Source: Eubacterium sp. (GTDB lineage Bacteria > Bacillota > Clostridia > Lachnospirales > Lachnospiraceae). Taken from it: DNA of 64,000 nt. The notes below the pieces were generated by a model, which did not search any database, was not told where the DNA came from, and was given only the letters and a program-made list of their open reading frames with translations. A program made the translations under genes and the position numbers. Position 1 is the stretch's first letter; each line of letters begins with the position of its first letter. The stretch lies in assembly GCA_022794015.1 (NCBI GenBank), contig JAAWDZ010000060.1, positions 1 through 64,000 on the forward strand. The letters run 5' to 3'. Below, piece after piece: positions 41,944 to 50,295 of this stretch.

Positions 41944-42726
41944 GTGGATATAACATCTTTATTGGGCATTGTTCTTGGAATGGTAATGGTCATCTTCGGT
42001 ATTCTGTCGAACAAGGCAAATCTGTTAGGATACATAGATCTGGCATCTGTCATCATTACGATTGGTGGATCCATATCGGGTGTTTTGGGTTCGAATAAGT
42101 TAAATGATTTTATTGGCGGTTTTAAGAGCATGGCGCTTGTCTTCCGGGAAGATGCAATGGATCCGAGTGAAGTGATTGGCAATGTAATCAATCTGGCTAA
42201 TGTGGCCAGGAAGGAAGGTCTTTTGGCGTTGGAAGAAGCGTCGAATGACATTGATGATCCGTTCTTGAAGAAGGGGATTATGTTGGTTGTAGACGGTACG
42301 GATCCGGAATTGGTCCGCGGAATACTGGAAACAGAGCTGACATGTTTGGAGGAACGGCACAAGAAAGTAATTGGCTTCTGGGACAAATGGGCTGAGTTAG
42401 GACCTGCCTGGGGTATGATTGGTACGCTGATTGGTCTGGTAAACATGTTGAATAACATGGAAGATGCAGCGGCAATCGGGCCTGCTATGGCGGTTGCATT
42501 GCTGACGACATTGTATGGTTCTCTGATCGCAAACTGGTTGTGTGCTCCTGTTGCAGCCAAGATGAAAATTAACAACGATTTGGAAATTATAGTAAAAGAT
42601 GTTATGGTGGAAGGTCTTCTCTCTATCCAGGCGGGAGAAAATCCGCGTGTTATTGAAGAGAAACTGAAATCCTTCCTGTCACCGGCTATCAGAGACAGCG
42701 TTGGCACCAGCGGAGGTGAGGAATAG
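41944..42726 (+). CDS. motA: Flagellar stator protein MotA
   Basis: A 260-residue proton-channel stator subunit with four membrane segments (about 1-25, 33-52, 150-172 and 178-205) and the conserved cytoplasmic loop. It starts at GTG 41944 with AGGTGA 6 bases upstream; no ATG start fits. The stop overlaps the GTG start of motB by one base, so the two are coupled. A separate promoter may exist in the 120 bases between repeat copy D and this start. Confidence 0.94.
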   Translation: MDITSLLGIVLGMVMVIFGILSNKANLLGYIDLASVIITIGGSISGVLGSNKLNDFIGGFKSMALVFREDAMDPSEVIGNVINLANVARKEGLLALEEASNDIDDPFLKKGIMLVVDGTDPELVRGILETELTCLEERHKKVIGFWDKWAELGPAWGMIGTLIGLVNMLNNMEDAAAIGPAMAVALLTTLYGSLIANWLCAPVAAKMKINNDLEIIVKDVMVEGLLSIQAGENPRVIEEKLKSFLSPAIRDSVGTSGGEE

Positions 42727-43541
42727 TGGCTAAAAAGAAACAGGAAGAAGCGCCAAAAGGCTCACCGGCATGGATGGCTACTTTTAGTGACTTGATGAAT
42801 CTGTTGTTGTGTTTCTTCGTGTTGCTCTTTTCCATGTCAACGGTTGATGCGGCGAAGTTCGATATGGTGGTTGCTTCCCTGCAGAGTACGTTCAGTGTAT
42901 TGCCGGCCGGCGGATCTTCCGTTGGGGAGGGAGAACTGATTTCCTCAGGTATCAGCCAGCTAAAAGATTTCAGCATGTATTTTGAACAGCTTTCCTCTGA
43001 TGAATCACAGGAGGTACAACAGGAGAATCAGGAAGAGCAGAGTGCAAAAGAAACATACCAGCAGGAAGCGTTAAAAGAATCTGAGGAGATGGCAGAGGAG
43101 ATTAGCAGTCAGGTGGAGACAAATGGCATTCAGAATCAGGTGGAAGTTGATTTTAATGCACAGTATGTACTGCTGACTTTAAACGGTGCGCTTTTGTTTG
43201 ATTCGGGACGTTCCGAGATACGGCAAGATGCGTATCCGCTGATTGATAAGATAGGCGCAATTTTAAGTAATTACAGCAGCAATATTATAGAAATAGAGGG
43301 GCATACGGATAATGTGCCGATTTCAAACAGCAAATACGAGAGCAATGACGTGCTTTCTATGTACCGTGCACTCAGTGTGGCTGATTACATCAGGAGCATT
43401 ACGAATCTGGATGCAAGTCTCTTAAAATCTTCGGGAAGAGGAGAGTATGTTCCGATTGCAGATAATGCAACACCGGAAGGGAGAGCCCGTAACCGAAGGG
43501 TGGAAGTCAAGATTTATAACTCCTATAGTTCAGACAATTAA
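42726..43541 (+). CDS. motB: Flagellar stator protein MotB
   Basis: A 271-residue protein with a single membrane segment (about 18-38) carrying the MotB pattern WMATFSDLMNLLLCFFV, including the proton-binding Asp. It ends in a peptidoglycan-binding OmpA-like domain (IEIEGHTDNVPISNSKYESN near residue 195). The linker is unusually rich in Gln, Glu and Ser (about residues 90-130). Start GTG 42726; GGAGGTGAGG lies upstream. Confidence 0.94.
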   Translation: MAKKKQEEAPKGSPAWMATFSDLMNLLLCFFVLLFSMSTVDAAKFDMVVASLQSTFSVLPAGGSSVGEGELISSGISQLKDFSMYFEQLSSDESQEVQQENQEEQSAKETYQQEALKESEEMAEEISSQVETNGIQNQVEVDFNAQYVLLTLNGALLFDSGRSEIRQDAYPLIDKIGAILSNYSSNIIEIEGHTDNVPISNSKYESNDVLSMYRALSVADYIRSITNLDASLLKSSGRGEYVPIADNATPEGRARNRRVEVKIYNSYSSDN

Positions 43542-43563
43542 AGCGTAAGAAAGGAACAGGAAT

Positions 43564-44079
43564 ATGAAAAAGAATTTGATGACAGTTGTTGTCCTGGCAT
43601 TGGTTTTGGTAAATCTGGTTTTGACAGCTGTTTTGACAATTACGATTCTGCCGGAAACCAAGAAGGCAAATGAACTGATTACACGGGTATGCTCTGCAAT
43701 TGATTTGGAATTGAGAAGCGGTGCAGTGACAGCAGATACGATGCATGTCCCGCTTGATAAGGTTTCTACTTATGACATCGAAGAGATGACAATCAATCTG
43801 AAAGACAGCGGAGATGGAAAGAAGCATTATGCGACAGTTGCGGTGTCACTTTCTATGAATACGGAAAGCGACGGTTACAAGGAATATGGCGGAGAAAAAC
43901 TGGCGGAACGTTTGAGCCTTATTAAAAATCAGATTAACTCCATTATTTCCGGATATACATATGAAGAGTTTACATCAGATCAGCAGGCGGTGCAGAATGC
44001 GATTCTGACAGGACTGCAGCAGTTATTTGATTCTGATTTTATTGTAAGCGTAGGATTTTCTACAGTTACTTCACAATAA
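43564..44079 (+). CDS. fliL: Flagellar basal body-associated protein FliL
   Basis: A 171-residue single-pass membrane protein that supports stator function around MotA/MotB. A short cytoplasmic N-terminus and a membrane segment (about residues 5-28) are followed by the FliL extracytoplasmic domain (KHYATVAVSLSMN; DAV-like C-terminus SDFIVSVGFSTVTSQ). AGAAAGGAAC precedes the ATG. The place between motB and fliM is conserved. Confidence 0.88.
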   Translation: MKKNLMTVVVLALVLVNLVLTAVLTITILPETKKANELITRVCSAIDLELRSGAVTADTMHVPLDKVSTYDIEEMTINLKDSGDGKKHYATVAVSLSMNTESDGYKEYGGEKLAERLSLIKNQINSIISGYTYEEFTSDQQAVQNAILTGLQQLFDSDFIVSVGFSTVTSQ

Positions 44080-44112
44080 TGAAAAAGCGTATTAGGCGGG
44101 TGGTGAGATTTC

Positions 44113-45093
44113 ATGAGTGATGTGTTGTCCCAGAACGAGATTGACAGTTTGCTGAGGGCATTAAATGAAGGTGAGCTTGACGTAGAGGAGATGAAAGATA
44201 CTCCGGATAAGCCGGTGAAGAATTATGACTTTGCAAGGCCTTCTAAATTCTCAAAGGAGCATTTGAGAACACTCGAAATTATATTCGAGAATTATGGAAG
44301 GTTATTGTCTACGAATCTTCCGGTATATTTGAGAAAAAACGTTCAGGTAGAGGTGATGGATTCCGAAGCCGTTACTTATTCAGAGTTTTCCAATGCATTG
44401 ATCAATCCGGTTTTGCTTGGGATTGTGGACATGGAACCGTTAAGCGGCAATATTATTATAGGCCTGGCTGCAAAATTGGGATATTCCGTAGTGGATCGAA
44501 TGTTGGGCGGCGTAGGTGAGCCGTTGGAGAAAAACCGTGATTTCTCAGAAATAGAGCTTCTGATTTTAGAGCGGATTATGGTTGTGTGTGTGGAGCTGCT
44601 CAGCGAACCGTGGCAGAATGTGGTTGCGATTCATCCACGGTTGGAGCGGATAGAAACGAATTCACAGTTTGCTCAGATTATTTCTCCAAACGAAATGATT
44701 GCAATTGTAACGATCAATATTCGGATCGGAGATGTAGAGGGCCTGATGAATATCTGCCTGCCATTTATTACTTTGGAACCTGTTATGGATAAGCTGAATA
44801 CGAAGTTCTGGTATTCAAGCATTAAAAAGAGTGATGAAGCGGAATATACAGAGGCGATTCAGGGGTTGATTTCCAGAGCGCCAGTGCCAATCAAAGCATA
44901 CCTGGGTAGAAGTACGGTTTCCGTAAATGAATTCACGAATCTTGAGGTTGGAGACGTTATCCGTTTGGATTCAAAGGTGGATAGGGAATTGGATATATAT
45001 GTTGGTAATATACGTAAATTTACTGCATTGCCGGGAGCGTCCGGTAACCAGTATGCAGTGAGGATCACATCAGTAATCGGAGAGGAGCAGTAA
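44113..45093 (+). CDS. fliM: Flagellar motor switch protein FliM
   Basis: A 326-residue C-ring protein that binds CheY-P. The N-terminal CheY-binding peptide MSDVLSQNEIDSLLRAL is intact, followed by the CheC-like middle domain and the C-terminal FliN-like domain (VNEFTNLEVGDVIRLD). GGCGGGTGGTGAG provides the ribosome binding site. It is 4 bases upstream of fliY. Confidence 0.96.
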   Translation: MSDVLSQNEIDSLLRALNEGELDVEEMKDTPDKPVKNYDFARPSKFSKEHLRTLEIIFENYGRLLSTNLPVYLRKNVQVEVMDSEAVTYSEFSNALINPVLLGIVDMEPLSGNIIIGLAAKLGYSVVDRMLGGVGEPLEKNRDFSEIELLILERIMVVCVELLSEPWQNVVAIHPRLERIETNSQFAQIISPNEMIAIVTINIRIGDVEGLMNICLPFITLEPVMDKLNTKFWYSSIKKSDEAEYTEAIQGLISRAPVPIKAYLGRSTVSVNEFTNLEVGDVIRLDSKVDRELDIYVGNIRKFTALPGASGNQYAVRITSVIGEEQ

Positions 45094-45097
45094 AACG

Positions 45098-46267
45098 ATG
45101 GATGGAATGTTATCGCAGGAGGAAATAAATGCCCTGTTAAACGAAACAGGCGGTTCCGGTACCGCAGAACAACCGCTTTCTGATTCTGAAAAAGACGCAA
45201 TCGGTGAAGTCGCCAATATTAGCATGGGAACAGCAGCAACAACACTGTTTTCGTTGGTGAACATGAAAGTGGATATTTCGACGCCGGTTGTATCTTCGGC
45301 TACCTGGGATGATATTGTTGCAGCTTATGAAAGGCCCTGCGTATTTATTCGGATTGGGTATACGGTAGGGTTAGATGGAAGCAATGTACTGGTATTGAGA
45401 GAACATGATGTAAAAGTGATCACCGATTTGATGATGGGAGGAGACGGAACCAATACATCGGAGCCGTTGGGCGAATTGCACTTAAGTGCCATTTGTGAAG
45501 CAATGAACCAGATGATGGGTTCGGCAGCAACTTCTCTGTCATCTATGTTAAATAAAATGATTGATATCAGTCCGCCGGAGGCAGACGTGGTAGATGTAGC
45601 TGAGACCATGGATGCGGCGGAAATTGACAACTTTCTGGCCGGAGAGTTTGTTATGATTTCATTCCGAATGGAAATCGGTGATTTGGTTAACAGCCAGATT
45701 ATGCAATTGTATCCGTATTCTTTTGCAAGAGAGATGTGTTCAAGCATAACGAAGAATATGGAAAAGGATTCAGGTACGGCTACGAGCGGACAGGAACCTG
45801 TGAAAGCAGAAGAACCGCTGCCGCCTGTACAGCAAACCGTACAGCAGCCGGCGGCACAACAACAAATGGAGCAGCCTGTAATGCCGCAGCAGCCAATGAT
45901 GGGGCAGCCAATGATGGGGCAGCCAATGATGGGAGGACAGCCAATGATGGGACAGCAGATAATGTCTCAACCGGCCAGCATACAGCCGGCACAATTTCAG
46001 ACCTTTGCACAGGGGATTAGTCCTGCATTACAGTCAGAGAATATTGACTTGATTATGGATGTGCCACTGGATGTGACCGTTGAATTGGGAAGAACAAGCA
46101 AATCTATTCAGGAGATACTGGATTTTACACCAGGGACAATTATTGAACTCAATAAAATTGCCGGGGAGCCGATTGATGTACTTGTGAATGGAAAGTATGT
46201 AGCAAAAGGGGAAGTAGTTGTAATTGAAGAGAATTTTGGTATTAGGATTACTGAAATCATAAAATAA
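45098..46267 (+). CDS. fliY: Flagellar motor switch phosphatase FliY (CheC-FliN fusion)
   Basis: This 389-residue C-ring protein of Firmicutes and spirochaetes hydrolyses CheY-P and replaces FliN. An N-terminal CheY-binding peptide (MDGMLSQEEINALLN) is followed by a CheC-like phosphatase domain (about 25-210), a low-complexity linker (about 225-310) and the C-terminal FliN domain (LDVTVELGRTSKSIQEILDF). The linker contains repeats of PMMGQ encoded by 15-bp tandem units. Start 4 bases after fliM. Confidence 0.95.
   Translation: MDGMLSQEEINALLNETGGSGTAEQPLSDSEKDAIGEVANISMGTAATTLFSLVNMKVDISTPVVSSATWDDIVAAYERPCVFIRIGYTVGLDGSNVLVLREHDVKVITDLMMGGDGTNTSEPLGELHLSAICEAMNQMMGSAATSLSSMLNKMIDISPPEADVVDVAETMDAAEIDNFLAGEFVMISFRMEIGDLVNSQIMQLYPYSFAREMCSSITKNMEKDSGTATSGQEPVKAEEPLPPVQQTVQQPAAQQQMEQPVMPQQPMMGQPMMGQPMMGGQPMMGQQIMSQPASIQPAQFQTFAQGISPALQSENIDLIMDVPLDVTVELGRTSKSIQEILDFTPGTIIELNKIAGEPIDVLVNGKYVAKGEVVVIEENFGIRITEIIK
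45890..45952 (+). repeat. 15-bp tandem repeat inside fliY
   Basis: Units CAGCCAATGATGGGG begin at 45890, 45905, 45920 and 45938 (3 extra bases before the last). All are in frame and encode Q-P-M-M-G, so unit number could vary without a frameshift. Confidence 0.85.
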
Positions 46268-46288
46268 TCAGGATGGGAGATTAAAAAA

Positions 46289-46651
46289 ATGGCAAAAAAT
46301 ATTTTAGTTTGTGATGATGCAGCATTTATGCGAATGATGATTAAAGATATTTTAACAAAGAACGGTTACAATGTTGTCGGTGAAGCAGAGAATGGTTTAA
46401 AAGCGGTTGAGAAGTACAATGAAACGAAACCGGATTTGGTATTGATGGATATTACCATGCCGGAGATGGACGGTATACAGGCAGTGAAGAAAATCAAGGA
46501 AATGGATCCGAATGCAAAGATTGTCATGTGTTCCGCAATGGGCCAGCAGGCTATGGTTATTGAAGCAATCCAGTCGGGTGCCAAGGACTTTATTGTAAAG
46601 CCATTCCAGGCAGAACGTGTATTGGAAGCAGTGAAAAAAGTAGTGGGTTAA
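46289..46651 (+). CDS. cheY: Chemotaxis response regulator CheY
   Basis: A 120-residue single receiver domain. Asp9 and Asp10 form the acidic pocket, Asp54 is the phosphorylation site (VLMDITMPEMDG), Ser82 fills the Thr/Ser position and Lys104 is in VKPFQ. It controls motor direction through FliM and FliY. ATGGGAGA precedes the ATG. It lies between fliY and fliO as in Bacillus. Confidence 0.96.
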   Translation: MAKNILVCDDAAFMRMMIKDILTKNGYNVVGEAENGLKAVEKYNETKPDLVLMDITMPEMDGIQAVKKIKEMDPNAKIVMCSAMGQQAMVIEAIQSGAKDFIVKPFQAERVLEAVKKVVG

Positions 46652-46652
46652 T

Positions 46653-47033
46653 ATGTATATGATAGCGGTGCGTGCTTCTTCTTTTGACAGCTTTATACAG
46701 CTGTTGGGTGTACTGTTGATTTTTATCTTTGTTCTTGGGCTTACCTATGTGACGACACGTTGGGTCGCGGGTTACCAGAAGGCACACAGCTTTAACAGGA
46801 ATCTGAGAGTGATAGAAACATTAAGGCTTACAACAAATAAGTATATTCAGATCGTAGAAGCAGGGGATGAATATCTGGTGATAGCGCTTGGGAAAGATGA
46901 GGTGCGTCTGCTGACCAAACTGACAGAAGAACAGTTAAAAGAAATACCGTCTGAGAATCTGCCGGACGGCTTTACAAAAGAAAGTTTTTCAGAAATATTT
47001 GACAGAATAAAAAAACATATACCGAAGAAGTAG
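46653..47033 (+). CDS. fliO: Flagellar export protein FliO/FliZ
   Basis: A 126-residue protein that assists assembly of the FliPQR export gate. One membrane segment is at about residues 12-35 (FIQLLGVLLIFIFVLGLTYV), followed by the FliO domain (NRNLRVIETLRLTTNKYIQI). It begins one base after the cheY stop and its ribosome binding site is weak, so translation is probably coupled. Confidence 0.85.
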   Translation: MYMIAVRASSFDSFIQLLGVLLIFIFVLGLTYVTTRWVAGYQKAHSFNRNLRVIETLRLTTNKYIQIVEAGDEYLVIALGKDEVRLLTKLTEEQLKEIPSENLPDGFTKESFSEIFDRIKKHIPKK

Positions 47034-47046
47034 ACGGGAATAAATT

Positions 47047-47943
47047 ATGGATAAATTTAAGAAAGCGTATTGTAAGATATCTGTATTTTTTGCAGTGGCT
47101 GCAATGGTAATTTCCATTGTATTGCTCTGTTGGCAGAATGTCTATGCAACCGGAACAGAGAACAATCCGCCCTTGGATTATGACGAAGCAGTAAACGACA
47201 TAGACGTGCCTTCGGTTGACGATATTGAGGATCCAGAAGATCAAAGGGGACAGGTTACAGGAAGCGCTACTTCTGACAGTACAAACGGAGTCACATTTAG
47301 TTATAACAACGAAGAGGGGACGCTTTCCGGTTCCATCCGGATTTTACTGACACTGACTATTATTTCACTGTTGCCGTCCATATTAATTATGGTGACGTCC
47401 TTTACGCGGATTGTAGTAGTTTTGCATTTTTTGAGGGCTGCAGTCGGTACACAGTCGTCTCCACCCAATCAGGTACTGGTGGGACTGGCGTTGTTTCTGA
47501 CATTTTTTATTATGCAGCCGGTATTTGCCAATATCAATGAAAATGCAATCCAGCCTTTTGATGCAGGACAGATTACACAGGAAGAAGCAATTGAAATTGG
47601 AAGCGTGCCGCTGCGCGAATTTATGAACGGGCAGGCACAGACCAAGGATATTGATTTGTTTATCCAGATTTCAGGGGAAACCTATGACAGCTATGAGGAA
47701 GTTCCGTTTTCCATTTTAATTCCAAGCTTTATTATCAGTGAGCTCCGTACAGCTTTTATTATCGGGTTTCTGGTTTATATTCCATTCATTGTTATTGATA
47801 TGGTGGTGGCTTCTGTACTTATGTCTATGGGTATGATGATGCTCCCGCCAACGACAATATCACTGCCGTTTAAAATTTTATTATTTGTTCTGGCAGATGG
47901 ATGGAATCTGATAATTGGAGGTTTGGTAAGAACATTTTATTAG
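47047..47943 (+). CDS. fliP: Flagellar export gate protein FliP
   Basis: A 298-residue core of the export gate, longer than the E. coli protein (245). It has a signal peptide (about residues 1-35, ending near VYATG). An acidic insert (about 38-90, rich in Asp, Glu, Ser and Asn) precedes the first FliP membrane segment. The signature SFTRIVVVLHFLRAAVGTQ is at about 118-136, and three more segments follow. The gene order fliO-fliP-fliQ-fliR is complete. Confidence 0.94.
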   Translation: MDKFKKAYCKISVFFAVAAMVISIVLLCWQNVYATGTENNPPLDYDEAVNDIDVPSVDDIEDPEDQRGQVTGSATSDSTNGVTFSYNNEEGTLSGSIRILLTLTIISLLPSILIMVTSFTRIVVVLHFLRAAVGTQSSPPNQVLVGLALFLTFFIMQPVFANINENAIQPFDAGQITQEEAIEIGSVPLREFMNGQAQTKDIDLFIQISGETYDSYEEVPFSILIPSFIISELRTAFIIGFLVYIPFIVIDMVVASVLMSMGMMMLPPTTISLPFKILLFVLADGWNLIIGGLVRTFY

Positions 47944-47979
47944 AAGCGTCCATGTGATACAGGATGGGAGGAAAGAGAA

Positions 47980-48252
47980 ATGATTACACAGGGAGATGTC
48001 ATTGTAATTGCAAAAGAAGCCATCTATTCTATTATTGTGGCGTCAGCTCCTTTGCTGCTGATTTCCTTGGTGATAGGGCTTGTTATCAGTATTTTCCAGA
48101 CTGTAACATCTATTCAGGAACAGACACTTACATTTGTACCGAAGATACTGGCAGTATTCTGTGGGATTATGCTGCTTGGTTCCTGGATGTTAGATATTCT
48201 GTCTAATTATATGGTACGTCTCTGGACTGATTTTAGTGTATATTTAAGCTAG
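47980..48252 (+). CDS. fliQ: Flagellar export gate protein FliQ
   Basis: A 90-residue protein with two membrane helices (about 14-38 and 50-75) and the FliQ block QTVTSIQEQTLTFVPK. It forms the gate with FliP and FliR. GGGAGGAAAG gives a good ribosome binding site. Confidence 0.95.
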   Translation: MITQGDVIVIAKEAIYSIIVASAPLLLISLVIGLVISIFQTVTSIQEQTLTFVPKILAVFCGIMLLGSWMLDILSNYMVRLWTDFSVYLS

Positions 48253-48260
48253 GTTAAATT

Positions 48261-49046
48261 ATGATAGATTATAGCTTTTCCTTGCTTTCATTTGAATATT
48301 TTTTGTTGATTTTGGTTCGCATATCCTGTTTTGTTTCGGTAGCTCCTTTTTTTGGAATGCAGAATACGCCGACGAGGCTGAAAGTGGGAATTTCTGTATT
48401 TATTTCTCTGATTTTATTCCAGATTGTTCCGAAAGAAAGTCTTGGGTATACCGGGATTGTAGGGTATTCCATTATCGTCATAAAAGAAGGAATTACTGGA
48501 TTGCTCATTGGGTTTGCAGCAAATATCTGTAATTCCATTATTTTATTAGCGGGAAATTTACTGGATATTAATATTGGTTTCTCCATGGCGACAGAATATA
48601 ATCCGCAAATGCGAACGCAGGCGAGTGTCAGCGCCAACTTATACAGTTATCTGGTAACACTGCTTTTAATCATAACGGATATGCACCATTACATCCTGCG
48701 TGCTGTGGCGGATTCCTATCAGCTGATACCGGTGAACGGTCAGGTTTTTCAATGGGACTATCTGATGCAGGGAATGGTGACGTATATGACAGATTCTTTT
48801 GTAATTGCTTTTCGTATCATACTCCCTGTGTTTGCCTGTATTATGATTTTGAACTGTATTCTGGGAATCATGGCAAAAGTATCGCCACAGATGAATATGT
48901 TTGCGGTAGGTATGCAGCTGAAAGTTTTGCTGGGTCTGCTTGTCATGTTTCTGACAATAGATTTGTTTATCAATGTATCAGACCTTATATTTGATGAAAT
49001 GAGAAAAATAATCGTATACATGATCAAAGGTATGTATACATCTTGA
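48261..49046 (+). CDS. fliR: Flagellar export gate protein FliR
   Basis: A 261-residue export gate protein with about six membrane segments and the FliR motifs NTPTRLKVGISVFISL and IGFSMATEYNPQ. It starts 8 bases after fliQ from a weak site (TAGGTTAA), suggesting coupling. A structured gap of 107 bases separates it from flhB, unusual inside this tightly packed cluster. Confidence 0.94.
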   Translation: MIDYSFSLLSFEYFLLILVRISCFVSVAPFFGMQNTPTRLKVGISVFISLILFQIVPKESLGYTGIVGYSIIVIKEGITGLLIGFAANICNSIILLAGNLLDINIGFSMATEYNPQMRTQASVSANLYSYLVTLLLIITDMHHYILRAVADSYQLIPVNGQVFQWDYLMQGMVTYMTDSFVIAFRIILPVFACIMILNCILGIMAKVSPQMNMFAVGMQLKVLLGLLVMFLTIDLFINVSDLIFDEMRKIIVYMIKGMYTS

Positions 49047-49048
49047 AA

Positions 49049-49141
49049 CGGCCTCAGGGCCAGGGTAGGATGCCCGTCAGGGTATACTTTAATCGGCCGG
49101 CCGGTCATACTGAGATGCCCGCGAGGGTAATGTAAACCTGG
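49049..49141. repeat. Structured repeat, family I-like copy F, between fliR and flhB
   Basis: Two small stems share nearly the same sequence: ATGCCC-GTCA-GGGTAT (49070-49085) and ATGCCC-GCGA-GGGTAA (49115-49130). Each closes on a 4-base loop. The first is followed by ACTTTAAT and then CGGCC, matching the hairpin-plus-CTTTAAAT plan of hairpin 2 in copies A and C. A CGGCCGGCCG self-complementary core lies between the stems. No T run is present, so read-through into flhB is likely. Confidence 0.55.
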
Positions 49142-49153
49142 AGGGTGTGTGAA

Positions 49154-50281
49154 TTGACAGAATGGGAGAATCTGCGCCTTCCCTATCAATTGCAGTGGTT
49201 CGCAAAAGATGGGCCTGGCGGAGAGAAAACAGAGGAGCCTACGGCTAAGAAACTGCAGGACGCCAGGAATGACGGCAAAGTTTCCAAAAGCAGAGAGCTG
49301 GGTTTTGCGATTGATTTGATTGTATTATTTCTACTATTGAAAATATTGATTGCATTTGTGTATAATGGTTTCCACAATGTGTTTTTATTTGTATATGGCC
49401 GCATACCGGAATTTGTAAAAATCAATGCGAAAGAAATTACCGGGCAAAGCACGAATTCGCTTTTGTATGTTGTGCTGCTAGAATCGTTAACAATTATGCT
49501 GCCTTTTTTTATCGTAGGTTTTGCGGTATGTTTTCTGGTAAATCTTCTTCAGGTGGGTTGGAAAGTTACGACGAAGCCGATGCAGCCAAAATTTGATAAG
49601 TTTAATCCGATCAATGGATTTAAGCGGATTCTGTCAAAAGATTCTTTGTTCGAATTAGCTAAATCTATTGTTAAATTAATAATGATTGCTTATGTGGCTT
49701 ATACTTCAATTAAGGGAAATACGGAGGATTTGTTTATTCTGTACGACATTCCACTGATACAGGCAATTCTTCTGTGCGGCCAGATTATTTTAGATACCGG
49801 ACTGAAGATAGGACTGGTTTATCTGATTATTGGCGTTGCTGACTGGCTTTACCAGAAACACAAGTTCCACGAAGAAATGAAAATGACCAAACAGGAAGTA
49901 AAAGACGAGTATAAGAACACAGAAGGAAATCCCGAAATTAAGGGAAAACAGCGCCAGAGGATGCAGGAAGCTTCCAGACGGCGTATGATGCAGGACATTC
50001 CTAAAGCGGATGTCATTATTACAAACCCTACGCATATTTCAGTGGCGCTGAAATACGATGCCGAGGAAGCTAAGGCGCCGGTTGTTCTTGCAAAAGGCGA
50101 AGATTATCTGGCGCTGAAAATTCGTGAAGTGGCAAAGGAAAATCAGATTGAAATCGTAGAGAACAAGCCGCTTGCACGTATGCTTTACACAAATGTGGAT
50201 ATTGGGCAGGAAATTCCGCCGGAGCTTTATCAGGCAGTAGCTGAAGTTCTGGCGATGGTATATAATATAAAAAATAGTTAG
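49154..50281 (+). CDS. flhB: Flagellar export switch protein FlhB
   Basis: A 375-residue export protein that autocleaves to change substrate class. It has four membrane segments and the autocleavage motif NPTH (in ADVIITNPTHISVAL). A leading stretch PYQLQWFAKDGPGGEKTEEPTAKK is typical of clostridial FlhB. The start is TTG 49154, with GGAGGG at 49140-49145 well spaced; the GTG at 49145 in the longer frame lies against that site. Confidence 0.93.
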   Translation: MTEWENLRLPYQLQWFAKDGPGGEKTEEPTAKKLQDARNDGKVSKSRELGFAIDLIVLFLLLKILIAFVYNGFHNVFLFVYGRIPEFVKINAKEITGQSTNSLLYVVLLESLTIMLPFFIVGFAVCFLVNLLQVGWKVTTKPMQPKFDKFNPINGFKRILSKDSLFELAKSIVKLIMIAYVAYTSIKGNTEDLFILYDIPLIQAILLCGQIILDTGLKIGLVYLIIGVADWLYQKHKFHEEMKMTKQEVKDEYKNTEGNPEIKGKQRQRMQEASRRRMMQDIPKADVIITNPTHISVALKYDAEEAKAPVVLAKGEDYLALKIREVAKENQIEIVENKPLARMLYTNVDIGQEIPPELYQAVAEVLAMVYNIKNS

Positions 50282-50295
50282 GAGGAGGAAACGAA

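Noticed and set aside
45736..46020. 94-codon frame rich in Ala, Gly, Asn and Thr inside fliY
   Set aside because: It is the shadow of the repetitive PMMGQ linker in another frame.
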